A stretch of 64,000 nucleotides of DNA from Paenibacillaceae bacterium (lineage in GTDB: Bacteria > Bacillota > Bacilli > Paenibacillales > Paenibacillaceae), in contig REGQ01000002.1 of NCBI GenBank assembly GCA_004134985.1, forward strand, positions 1-64,000. Reading direction: 5' to 3'. Position 1 is the stretch's first letter, and each line of letters begins with the position of its first letter. The notes below the pieces were generated by a model. It had not been told where the DNA came from. It ran no database searches and worked only from the letters and a program-made list of their open reading frames with translations. Positions 27,420-36,450 of this stretch are shown here, piece by piece. The translations under genes and the position numbers were made by a program.

Positions 27420-28134
27420 TCAGAAATGGATAGGAGAAGTTACTGTTTTACTTACACAATTTTTTTCTAACATTTTCAATATAACAGCCACGACCTCAGT
27501 TCTTGTAATCTTAGCGTTAAATTCGAAGTTGTTTGCTCCCTTGCATGCTAAATAGCCAAGCTTTTCAATAGCTCAACTGCTCCTTATGCCCATGATGGTA
27601 AGTCGTTCTCATCCGCAAATCCTGTTGAGGCATTTGTCACCCGATGTGTTCGTAATAATTAGAGTCATCTCGGCTGTGCTCCGATGGAATGTTCCATCCG
27701 CATAGCCTTTTTTATAGCCTGATTCCACTTCTTGCGCTACTACGCTCTGCTTCCATCCTTCTTTTTCGATGCATCGGTGAAGGTCAGTACAGTCTCTGTC
27801 TCCGCTTCTGATTTTGCATCCTCTGCTTGCCGGTGTACGGCGTTCATCAGTATAACTGTAATTCCGCGCGCGTCACGGTATGATTTGGTCTGAAAGTTCC
27901 GTCCGAGTAGTATTGGTGATTCCACTGCTTACTGCTTGCTTGATCGCAGCTTCGGCCAAGTGCCCGCAATATCGCTCAAGCTGGTTTCGGCTCAGTCAAA
28001 GGCACCTTCGCCATCTCTTATTTAAGCTGATCGGCTGCGAATTTGCTTGCCTCATAACCCCCTACAGGGATGGAGCCAAACACCATTGCAATAATCAATA
28101 TTGCTATCATTGCGCCATTTCTAATTTTGCGCAT
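27420..28134 (-). pseudogene. Decayed SLH-domain surface protein gene
   Basis: On the minus strand a start with AGAGGGAAAG then ATG (28134) begins a signal peptide (MRKIRNGAMIAILIIAMVFG) and runs into stops and frameshifts. Fragments of three SLH repeats survive: LAEAAIKQAVSSGI with SDGTFRPNHTVTRAEL near 27860-27980, LTFTDAS near 27760, and FADENDLPSWA followed by FNAKITRTEVVAVILKML near 27480-27620. Several stop codons interrupt these. It lies between the CRISPR arrays and is not functional as read. Confidence 0.8.
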
Positions 28135-28388
28135 TTTTCTTTCCCTCTCGGTTTAACATCTTCCGCAACTTGCCTCTGATCCTTCTACTCGCGTGCTTGC
28201 CTGGAGATTAGATTTCGAAAAGCCATCTGTTGAACAAAAGTTAGCTTATCTAAAGCTATTCTACTGCTGGGGAAAAACAGAGAAATGATTAGCCGCACAA
28301 AAGAAAAAAAACGCGCAGCATCAAGCTTTCGTGGTTTAAAGATACATACTTTTTGTCAGCGCAATCGGCCTTATTGACAGTTCGGGAC

Positions 28389-29792
28389 ATTTTGATTCAT
28401 GCATCGACATGGGATGCGACTCCGAGGGGAACAGCAGAGATATTTCAATCGCCACATAGAATGCGACTCCTCACAAACAGTTCATTCAATAAGTATCTTT
28501 ACATATTTCAATCCACGTGCCCACATGGGATGCAACCACGACGAATTTGAAGCCAGTATCGACAAGGACGAATTTCAATCCACGCAACCCACACGGGATG
28601 CGACGTCCAAAAAAATGACACGAGATTCATTACCAGAATTTCAATCCACGCATCCACACGGGATGCGACCCTCACGAGGTTCAGCCAGATCGGCCGGATC
28701 AGATTTCAATCCACGCACCCACAAGGGATGCGACCAATCACGAACTCATTGTCCAGCTTTCGTTGCGATTTAAATCCACGCACCCACACGGGATGCGACC
28801 CAGCCAATGATCCTATCGTTTCTCCCGATGGTATTTCAATCCACGCACCCACACGGGATGCGACCCAGAAAAAAAGGTACCGCGGCAACGCGGGCTAAAT
28901 TTCAATTCACGAACCCACACGGGATGCGACTTTACTTCCATAGTCACCATAGGTATTGAAAATAATTTCAATCCACGCATCCACACGGGATGCGACCTGT
29001 CAAAACATACTTGAAAAGTATCGCTCTTGATTTCAATCCACGCATCCACACGGGATGCGACTCTCCTGCGGTGGGGGCGGCAACTGGTCGTATTTTTATT
29101 TCAATCCACGCATCCACACGGGATGCGACGCAAAAGTAATTCGCCCAGTCGGGGAGTGATATATTTCAATCCACGCACCCACATGGGATGCGACTTCAAT
29201 GGTTTGTGGAAAGTGAAAACTGAAAATCATTTCAATCCACGCACCCACATGGGATGCGACATGCAAAATGACGCTGCGTATGTCAGGCGGCTTATTTCAA
29301 TCCACGCACCCACATGGGATGCGACTCGATGTCGAAGTAATTGGCAATACACGTCCGCTCATTTCAATCCACGCACCCACATGGGATGCGACGAGGGTTG
29401 CAGGTGTACATCAATCACAGCCCAGATGATTTCAATCCACGCACCCACATGGGATGCGACCTGAACACCAAATTCTAGGAGGTCGAAATGAGAATTTCAA
29501 TCCACGCATCCACACGGGATGCGACCTGATTGCCCAATGACTACCCAGCTTCATTGAGCCATTTCAATCCACGCATCCACACGGGATGCGACATGCGTCC
29601 AGAGTGTTCATGTCGCTTGCTCCCGGACATTTCAATCCACGCATCCACACGGGATGCGACTGATTAATGGCGATTATAAGGAGTAAAGGGTTTTATTTCA
29701 ATCCACGCACCCACACGGGATGCGACCTTTGGCCCTGATTCGTAACGAAAGACAACACGGATTTCAATCCACGCACCCACACGGGATGCGAC
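28389..29792 (-). CRISPR. CRISPR array 2: 22 repeats, 21 spacers (type I-C-like), degenerate at the left end
   Basis: The repeats match array 1 except in the stem-loop centre, which appears as CATCCACACGGG, CACCCACATGGG or CACCCACACGGG. These variants come in runs: repeats 13-17 all have CACCCACATGGG, 18-20 CATCCACACGGG, 21-22 CACCCACACGGG. The leftmost repeats (28389 and 28442) are mutated, the second also has a 6-bp deletion, and the spacer between them is only 21 bp, as expected at the old, leader-distal end. Other spacers are 33-37 bp. All variants keep the repeat stem, some through G-U pairs. Confidence 0.95.
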
Positions 29793-30020
29793 AGCGATTT
29801 TGGGCTCAGAATGGCCCTAAAATCGATTATCATCCTATAAAAATCATTATCTTGTTTTATTACAGTCCAACAAATTACTTATTTTGTAATTTACTTGAAT
29901 TAAAAGTTAATTATTTGGTGCGAATGTCCCGGGGTTTTCATGTGCACTATACGTTCGCACCAGTCATTCGCACTCTAAATATAAAATCAAATTCTTTCCA
30001 AGTCAACAGTGTATTCTCAT
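29793..30020 (-). promoter_or_regulatory. Leader of CRISPR array 2
   Basis: AT-rich sequence starting AGCGATTTT next to the last repeat, with the 60-bp block shared with leader 1 at 29917-29976 and the common tail TCTTTCCAAGTCAA. The inverted repeat reads GGTGCGAATGT and ACGTTCGCACC here: one arm base differs from leader 1 but still allows a G-U pair. From 30020 to 30340 I see no further feature. Confidence 0.8.
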
Positions 30021-30349
30021 TATATGATTTACCAATTCACCGTAATGATCCCCCAAGGAACACAGGTTACGCATTGTGGTTGTGCACCTTATCTCAGCTG
30101 TGCCGCAAAAGAGGTAATTTGTTCGAAAATGCAGACACCGCGTGCAATAGCACTCACTAACCTCCCCTATGCTGTAACCTGAGTTAGGGTATACAAGCGA
30201 AACGGAACACTCGAGCCTGATCCAGCCCCACTATCCCATTCATTCTGTTGATCTGCATCTACTTGCTCCTCCCTTAGCAGCAGCATATCCGACGTTTCTC
30301 CACACGAAGAATACCCAGAATGTAGCTACACGCTCGAATTGTTGCTTAT

Positions 30350-30386
30350 TCCCAAAAGAAAACAAGCCCTTGGAGAATCCAAGAGC
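30350..30386 (-). terminator. Terminator of the asd gene
   Basis: Minus-strand GCTCTTGGA and TCCAAGGGC form a 9-bp stem (one G-T pair, loop TTC) followed by TTGTTTTCTTTT, 24 bp after the asd stop. Confidence 0.8.
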
Positions 30387-30409
30387 CTGCACATTGATCG
30401 CTTATTTTC

Positions 30410-31495
30410 TTATTTAGGCTGAATGTAGCCTTCTGCTTTAAGCAGTTCGGCAATCAACACTGCGCCGCCTGCTGCGCCGCGCAAGGTGTTGTGTGACAAG
30501 CCGACGAATTTGTAATCGTACAGCGAATCTTCGCGCAATCTGCCCGCGGAAATCGCCATTCCCTGCTCAATGTCGCGGTCAAGTTTTGTCTGCGGTCTGT
30601 TGTCTTCTTCGAAGTAATTAATGAACTGCTTCGGTGCGCTTGGCAGATCAAGCTCCTGCGGGCGACCTTTAAACTGCTTCCAGCTAGCAAGAATTTCTTC
30701 TTTGGAAGGCTTGTTTTCAAAAGAAACGAATACGGTAGCCAAATGGCCGTCCGTAACAGGAACACGAATGCACTGCGTTGTAATTACCGGCGTGGAGGCT
30801 TTAACAATCTCATCGTTCACGATGCTGCCCCAAATACGCAGCGGCTCCTGCTCGCTTTTCTCTTCTTCACCGCCAATGTAAGGAATCACATTGTCCAGCA
30901 TCTCCGGCCAGTCGGTAAAGTTTTTGCCTGCACCCGAAATCGCCTGATAAGTTGAAGCAACGACTGTGGTCGGCTTGAATTGCTGCAATGCATGAAGCAT
31001 TGGCACATAGCTCTGAATCGAGCAGTTCGGTTTAACGGCAATGAAGCCAGTCGAAGTGCCAAGACGTTTTCTCTGTGCAGCGATCACTTCTATATGCTCC
31101 GGATTGATTTCAGGGATGACCATCGGCACATCCGGCGTCCAACGGTGCGCCGAGTTATTGGAGATAACAGGCGTGCCTGTTTTGGCATACGCCTCTTCCA
31201 ATGCTTTAATTTCATCCTTTTTCATATCAACGGCACAGAAAATAAAATCAACCTGCGCGGCAACTTCCTCTACCTTCGAAGCATCCTGAACGATAATTTG
31301 CTTTACATCGTCAGGAATTGCGCTGGACAGCTTCCATCTGCCTTGTACCGATTGTTCATATGTTTTGCCTGCCGAACCAGCGCTGGCTGCAATAGCCGTC
31401 ACCTGGAACCAGGGATGTTGATCAAGCAGCGCCACAAAGCGCTGGCCAACCATGCCCGTGCCTCCGACTATACCCGCTTTAAGTTTTTCTGTCAT
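30410..31495 (-). CDS. asd: Aspartate-semialdehyde dehydrogenase (archaeal/fungal-type)
   Basis: This 361-residue enzyme reduces aspartyl phosphate to aspartate semialdehyde, the branch point for lysine, methionine, threonine and diaminopimelate. It starts KAGIVGGTGMVGQRFVALL (nucleotide binding), has FCAVDMKKDE, SNNSAHRW, the catalytic cysteine in VKPNCSIQSY, and HNTLRGAAGGAVLIAEL. The sequence pattern resembles the archaeal and yeast Hom2 type, not the usual bacterial Asd with GAVGATG and NPNCSTIQ. ATG 31495 lies 10 bases after AAAGGA. No other gene of the pathway is adjacent. Confidence 0.9.
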   Translation of the reverse strand: MTEKLKAGIVGGTGMVGQRFVALLDQHPWFQVTAIAASAGSAGKTYEQSVQGRWKLSSAIPDDVKQIIVQDASKVEEVAAQVDFIFCAVDMKKDEIKALEEAYAKTGTPVISNNSAHRWTPDVPMVIPEINPEHIEVIAAQRKRLGTSTGFIAVKPNCSIQSYVPMLHALQQFKPTTVVASTYQAISGAGKNFTDWPEMLDNVIPYIGGEEEKSEQEPLRIWGSIVNDEIVKASTPVITTQCIRVPVTDGHLATVFVSFENKPSKEEILASWKQFKGRPQELDLPSAPKQFINYFEEDNRPQTKLDRDIEQGMAISAGRLREDSLYDYKFVGLSHNTLRGAAGGAVLIAELLKAEGYIQPK

Positions 31496-31704
31496 GATCT
31501 TCAATTCCTTTCAAAATACCATGAATGATAGCATTCTAATATTGTACTGAATTATAAAGGAAATACCGTGTCACATCAATATGAGAAAGCTATATTATTT
31601 GATCATTTAGCGAAATGTCCCGGGTTTGCCGATCTTCTTAAAGGTATAATCCCACACCATTTGTTGCACCCTTATATTACACAACTGAGAGAGAGGTGGC
31701 AACC

Positions 31705-33153
31705 ATGGACCAGACGCATGACCAAATCAGCGCTAAAACCCAAGAATCACCCTATCCTACACTCCGCCATATTTTGGACCAGTTCACCGATTGCGCAGAT
31801 TTAGAGCATCAGATATTCCCTCATTTGCAGCTTGACATGCTCTATTTCAGCCATCTGGCCGATCAGCAAGCAATGAAAAATGATCTGTTCGATCCTTTCG
31901 CCACAGTTCCCCGTCCGGATGTGAAGGAACTGCTCTCACAGTCCCGATATATTGAATGTTCCGATTCCAAAAAGATCGTGCATAGCCTGCTGAGCGGCAA
32001 TGCCGCACTTTTCTATCAAGGCCGTGCCTATATTGTTAGTGTGGGCGGCCCCATAACACGCTCCCTGCAGCAATCTGAAACCGAATCCGTCATAACTGGA
32101 CCGCATGACTCGTTTACAGAGTCGCTTACGATGAACCTCTCCTTAATCCGCCGCAGAGTGAAAAGCTCTCACTTGAAAGTAATTACCATGTCTGTGGGCG
32201 AAATTTCCAAAATGGATGTGCGCATACTCTATATTGAATCCATTGCCAATATGGATTTTGTCCACCAACTTGTCGAGCGAATTAATGGAATTGAGATGGA
32301 CAGTGTGTTGGAAGCGAATATGCTGGTTCAGCTCATTGATGAAAATCCGAACTCCATCTTTCCGCAGTTTTTAACCAGCGAACGTCCCGACGTCATATCT
32401 TCCAAACTGATGGCCGGACGGGTTGTCGGCTTGGTTGATAACAGTCCATCCGCTTTCTCAGCGCCAACCAGTTTTTTCGAGTTCTTTGCTTCGCCGGATG
32501 ACTATTACCAACGCTTTGCTGTCGGCACTTCCTTGCGGGTTTTGCGCTTTATTGCTTTTATTATTGCGGTTTCGTTTACGGCCTTCTATGTTTCCGTTAC
32601 GACATTCCATTACGAGATGATTCCCCAGTCCATGCTGCTTAATCTGGCTACTTCACGAACCCGTGTCCCTTTTCCGCCGCTGTACGAAGCGTTTCTGATG
32701 GAAATAACGATTGAGTTGCTGCGGGAAGCAGGTGCCCGGCTGCCCACTAAAATCGGACAGACCATCGGTATCGTCGGCGGTATTGTGATCGGGACCGCAG
32801 CTGTGCAGGCCGGACTGACAAGCAATATTCTCATCATCGCCGTTGCGCTGTCTGCAATCGCTTCTTTCGTGATCCCAAGCTACATTATGAGCGCATCGAT
32901 CCGGCTAATCCGGTTCGGGTTGATTTTGCTTGCTGGCATCTGGGGAAATTTCGGGCTGATGTTCGGTATCTCGATAATCGTGATCCACTTGTCCGGCATT
33001 ACCAATCTGGGCACCTCCTACTTGACGCCTGTTGCACCGTTGAACTTGGGGGATTGGAAAGACATTTTCATCCGCGCCCCGTTCTGGTGGATCAAGACCA
33101 GGCCAATGCAAACAAAAACGCCAAACAAAGTGCGTAATAAAATGAAAAAATAA
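31705..33153 (+). CDS. Spore germinant receptor subunit A (GerA/GerAA family)
   Basis: This 482-residue protein is the A subunit of a nutrient germinant receptor in the spore inner membrane. The soluble N-terminal domain (LLSGNAALFYQGRAYIVSVGG) is followed by the family signature GPHDSFTESLTMNLSLIRRRVKS, LEANMLVQLIDENPNSIFPQ, ERPDVISSKLMAGRVVGLVD, and four to five transmembrane segments in the second half. ATG 31705 has GAGAGAGG in front; the in-frame GTG at 31696 overlaps that site. First gene of a standard A-B-C operon. Confidence 0.92.
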   Translation: MDQTHDQISAKTQESPYPTLRHILDQFTDCADLEHQIFPHLQLDMLYFSHLADQQAMKNDLFDPFATVPRPDVKELLSQSRYIECSDSKKIVHSLLSGNAALFYQGRAYIVSVGGPITRSLQQSETESVITGPHDSFTESLTMNLSLIRRRVKSSHLKVITMSVGEISKMDVRILYIESIANMDFVHQLVERINGIEMDSVLEANMLVQLIDENPNSIFPQFLTSERPDVISSKLMAGRVVGLVDNSPSAFSAPTSFFEFFASPDDYYQRFAVGTSLRVLRFIAFIIAVSFTAFYVSVTTFHYEMIPQSMLLNLATSRTRVPFPPLYEAFLMEITIELLREAGARLPTKIGQTIGIVGGIVIGTAAVQAGLTSNILIIAVALSAIASFVIPSYIMSASIRLIRFGLILLAGIWGNFGLMFGISIIVIHLSGITNLGTSYLTPVAPLNLGDWKDIFIRAPFWWIKTRPMQTKTPNKVRNKMKK

Positions 33154-33167
33154 ATCGGAGGTTTCAT

Positions 33168-34265
33168 GTGAGCGAAAAATTGCATCCCATCCATATCGCG
33201 ATTTTAATCTATATGACTCAGTTTGGCATCATGCTGTTCTCCATCCCGAGGATCGTCGCTGACAACTTTGGCACCAATGGCTGGGTTGCACTGCTGTTGA
33301 GCGGCATCGTTGCGGCAATAAATATCGGGCTGATCGGGCTGGTGTACCGTTTAAGTGACGGAAACAGCATATTTGAATTGCTGGAGTCGGTCTTTCCCAA
33401 ATTTGTGCTATTCCCATGCTATATTCTGTTGGCGTCCATATGGTCCTTCTTAGGATGTTTAATCGGCAAACAGTACATCCTGCTATTTCAGATGGTGGCC
33501 TTCCCAACTACATCCCCAATGATCTTCAAATTTCTATTTGATATCCTGGCTTTTCTGCTGTTGATCAAAGGCATCTATAATATTAGCAAAGCATCCAATC
33601 TTTTTTTCTTTATGACCATTTGGGTGATCTTCATTATCTTTTTTTATACAGATGAATTTCAATGGATTCGTTTAACTCCTTTCCTGTTTCGCGGCGGCAA
33701 TATTACCTGGGACAACAGTCTGGAAGTTTACACTGCGTTTTTGGGGTACGAACTAAGCATGCTGTTCTTCCCCTACGTAGCGCGCGGCTCCAAATTCATA
33801 CGGGCTGTACATATCGGAAACCTTAGCGTTATGGTGGTATATATTCTATTCAGCATCATCAGCTTTGGCTTTTTCAGTTTTGGGCAGCTGCGGCAGCTTA
33901 TGTATCCTTTTCTCGATTTGCTCGCCTATATTCAGCTTCCTTTTATCGAACGGATTGAAAATTTGCTGTTTACTTTTTTCCTGTTTAACATCTTGATCAC
34001 GACGGTCATGTATTTCTGGGGAGCCGCCCAAACGCTGAAAAGAGCGTTCCCTCGGTCACGAACCGGTTGGGTTGAATTTTTGACCGTACTCACCTGTTAC
34101 ATCGCTTCTTTCTTTCTGACGGTCATCTCGGAAGTGGAGCAATGGCTCAGATACCTCGGTTATTCCGCTATCGCGATAGCTTTTGGACTGCCGCTGATTC
34201 TGCTCGTCATTTTACTTGTTCGAAGGGGGAAGAGAAAACATGCAAAAGCATCTGAACAAGCGTAA
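33168..34265 (+). CDS. Spore germinant receptor subunit B (GerAB family permease)
   Basis: This 365-residue protein with about ten transmembrane segments belongs to the APC-like endospore germination permeases and likely holds the germinant. It begins HPIHIAILIYMTQFGIMLFS, with ARG at the end of the A subunit only 14 bp away. GGAGG stands 6 bp before GTG 33168; the overlapping ATG reads into a stop, so GTG is the start. Confidence 0.9.
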   Translation: MSEKLHPIHIAILIYMTQFGIMLFSIPRIVADNFGTNGWVALLLSGIVAAINIGLIGLVYRLSDGNSIFELLESVFPKFVLFPCYILLASIWSFLGCLIGKQYILLFQMVAFPTTSPMIFKFLFDILAFLLLIKGIYNISKASNLFFFMTIWVIFIIFFYTDEFQWIRLTPFLFRGGNITWDNSLEVYTAFLGYELSMLFFPYVARGSKFIRAVHIGNLSVMVVYILFSIISFGFFSFGQLRQLMYPFLDLLAYIQLPFIERIENLLFTFFLFNILITTVMYFWGAAQTLKRAFPRSRTGWVEFLTVLTCYIASFFLTVISEVEQWLRYLGYSAIAIAFGLPLILLVILLVRRGKRKHAKASEQA

Positions 34266-35412
34266 TTCGGCGAAGTATACATCCGTGTATCGCGCTGCAG
34301 CTGCAGCATTCATTGCGTTTATGTTGACATCCTGCCAAAACTCGGACTCGCGAATATTAGAGCAATTGGGTTTTACGACAGCGACCAGTTATGATCTTGT
34401 GCAAAAAGGGGAAGGCGATCAAAAGGTAGACTATTTGCGGGTAGGAATCAGCATTCCAAAAGCCGATCCTGATGCGATCAGCAGAAGGGAAGTGCTTGTT
34501 ACGGAAGGCAAAACGAGCAAAGAGGCGCGCATCCGACTCTCCGAACAGACCAACCGTACCCTCGTCAGCGGACAACTGCGCAATGCCATGTTCGATATCG
34601 GGCTCGCACGCACCGGCTTGTGGAAACATATCGACACCATTATCAGGGACCCCTCGATCGGTCCGCATGTCAAAGTAATTGTGACCAATGGCAGCGCTTA
34701 TGATATTTTGGCGAAGGAATATCCCCAGCACCCAACAATCGGCGTTTATCTGAGTGAAATGCTTGCTAAAGAAGCTAAATCCAATGCGGTCCCTGAAGTA
34801 AATATCTATCAATTCAGCCGCGATTATCATGATGATGGTATTGATCCGGTCGCTCCGATCGTTAAACTAGGCGAAAACCATATCCAGATCGATGGCATTG
34901 CGCTGTTTCGCAGCGATCAATATATTACAAAAATCGAACCGGCGGATGGGATTGTGTTTTCATTCCTCCGTGATAACATCCGTCAAGGCGAACTGAGCGT
35001 TGATATGGAGGAGACTGAGCCGAACAATGAATTCGCGATGCTAAGCTACATTACAAGCAGCCGCAAAATCCAGGTCACACCACCTGCCGGGCAAGATCCT
35101 CTTCCCGAAATCAACATTGCGCTGAAGTTAAAATGCTCTGTCCTTGAATATGTTGGCGATCAGGACAGCAGTACGGTTGCGGGCCAGAAAGGACTTGAGG
35201 ACAAAATCGAGGCGAAAATTCAAAAAAAAGCACTCGAGCTCATTCAAATGATGCAGCAGCACAACGTGGACAGCCTTGGTCTTGGACAGCATGTTCGCAA
35301 CCGTATCGGATATGACCAGTGGCAGAAGCTGGACTGGCCAGCTGTATATCCCAAAGTAAAAGTAAATATTAAAGTCAAGATTCGTATAAAGGACTTTGGA
35401 AAAATAAAATGA
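34240..35412 (+). CDS. Spore germinant receptor subunit C (GerAC family lipoprotein)
   Basis: This 390-residue lipoprotein is the C subunit. It has a signal peptide with lipobox FMLTSC, the GerAC start (VDYLRVGISIP), SNAVPEVNIYQF-like beta segments, GIALFRSDQYITKI, and the C-terminal helix-rich region ending WPAVYPKVKVNIKVKIRI. AAGGGGGGAAG precedes ATG 34240, and the gene overlaps the B subunit gene by 26 bp. The germinant recognised cannot be predicted. Confidence 0.92.
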   Translation: MQKHLNKRNSAKYTSVYRAAAAAFIAFMLTSCQNSDSRILEQLGFTTATSYDLVQKGEGDQKVDYLRVGISIPKADPDAISRREVLVTEGKTSKEARIRLSEQTNRTLVSGQLRNAMFDIGLARTGLWKHIDTIIRDPSIGPHVKVIVTNGSAYDILAKEYPQHPTIGVYLSEMLAKEAKSNAVPEVNIYQFSRDYHDDGIDPVAPIVKLGENHIQIDGIALFRSDQYITKIEPADGIVFSFLRDNIRQGELSVDMEETEPNNEFAMLSYITSSRKIQVTPPAGQDPLPEINIALKLKCSVLEYVGDQDSSTVAGQKGLEDKIEAKIQKKALELIQMMQQHNVDSLGLGQHVRNRIGYDQWQKLDWPAVYPKVKVNIKVKIRIKDFGKIK

Positions 35413-35431
35413 CCGCAACTCGGTTATAAAA

Positions 35432-35489
35432 AAACAGGAGCCGTTTCAGAACCGGTTAAGAAAAAACCGGCCGGAAGCGGCTCCTGTTT
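35432..35489. terminator. Large bidirectional terminator
   Basis: AAACAGGAGCCG (35432-35443) pairs with CGGCTCCTGTTT (35478-35489); an inner ACCGG / CCGG hairpin adds to it. A-rich and T-rich flanks serve the germination operon on the plus strand and the dioxygenase gene on the minus strand. Confidence 0.85.
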
Positions 35490-35539
35490 ACAGCATTCGC
35501 CTTGCGGATTTCGCATTGGCGAATTGCCCTTATTTCACC

Positions 35540-36310
35540 TTACAAAATCTGATATTTCGGCTTCACGTTGTTAAAGTCCTGATTCTCCCCGCATACCATC
35601 AAGCCCGATCCCCAATTAATATGGACATTGTCAGACGGCAGGTCGGACGCATCCCGGTATTGGAACAACACATTCCGCCTTGTACGGCTGCTGCGGTTCG
35701 GCTGTGAGCCATGGATCGTCAGGTAGTTAAAGAAGAGCACATCTCCCGCTTCCGCCGGACACGGCGTCCCTTCCGAAATCGGGTATTCCTTATGATTCAA
35801 ATAATGTGCGCCAACATGCGGCAGCGGTCCTTGCTTATGCGAGCCAGGGATGACATGCAGGCAGCCATTCTCTTCATCTGCATTGTCCAGGTGAACGCTC
35901 GCTGCGAGCATCGTGTGACGATCATGTGGAAAATAGGGCTGATCCTGATGCATCGGGAAGGCAGCGCCAACTTCCGGTGGCTTCACCAGCATTTTGGTAT
36001 GGTGAAGCTGTACATTGGGGCCAATGATCTGCTCCAGCACCCGGGTAATATTCGGATGAATGACAGCGCGCATAAAGGAGGCATCATGATAGTGGACATC
36101 ATGGAAGCCTTTCAGCACCAGCTTCTTAAGCTGTTCGGGCGGCAAGTAGTCCCCCTGCCAGGCCGAGTTGGTATCCGCTTTCGCTTTCGCGGCGCGCTGA
36201 ATAATACGCTCCACGGCTCCGCGCATTGCTTCCACCTCCGTCTGGTTGAATACCCCCTTCACCAGCAAATAGCCATTTTCTTTGTAAAAATCTACATTGA
36301 TCTGTTCCAT
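35540..36310 (-). CDS. Phytanoyl-CoA dioxygenase (PhyH) family Fe(II)/2-oxoglutarate oxygenase
   Basis: This 256-residue soluble protein has the iron-binding HxD in FPMHQDQPYFPH, the distal histidine in FNYLTIHGSQPNRS and the nearby arginines for 2-oxoglutarate (SSRTRRNVLFQYRD). The family hydroxylates small molecules. Its divergent AraC neighbour suggests induction by the substrate, possibly a plant-derived or siderophore-like compound, but the sequence gives no substrate. Confidence 0.88.
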   Translation of the reverse strand: MEQINVDFYKENGYLLVKGVFNQTEVEAMRGAVERIIQRAAKAKADTNSAWQGDYLPPEQLKKLVLKGFHDVHYHDASFMRAVIHPNITRVLEQIIGPNVQLHHTKMLVKPPEVGAAFPMHQDQPYFPHDRHTMLAASVHLDNADEENGCLHVIPGSHKQGPLPHVGAHYLNHKEYPISEGTPCPAEAGDVLFFNYLTIHGSQPNRSSRTRRNVLFQYRDASDLPSDNVHINWGSGLMVCGENQDFNNVKPKYQIL

Positions 36311-36450
36311 CGTTCAAATCCCTCCAGCCAAGTCAATTGGTTTTGTTAAAGCGTTCTTACCGTTATAATAAGGGAAATGCATACCGCTGTCTTTGCTTGT
36401 GGAGGACAGTCTTTTGCACGATGAGGACAACATGGAAATGAGGCTCGTAA

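Noticed and set aside
28353-29464. Similar repetitive frames over array 2
   Set aside because: Also CRISPR repeat translations.
24903-30409. cas genes adjoining the arrays
   Set aside because: I looked for helicase, Cas1/Cas2, Cas5 or Cas7-like frames on both strands and found none; only an SLH pseudogene is present.
31496-31704. Riboswitch or T-box controlling asd
   Set aside because: The leader is too short and no specifier, T-box or lysine-box sequence is seen.
31568-31804. Small frame before the gerA-type gene
   Set aside because: It overlaps the start of the germination gene in another frame and shows no site or family pattern; it could at most be a leader peptide.
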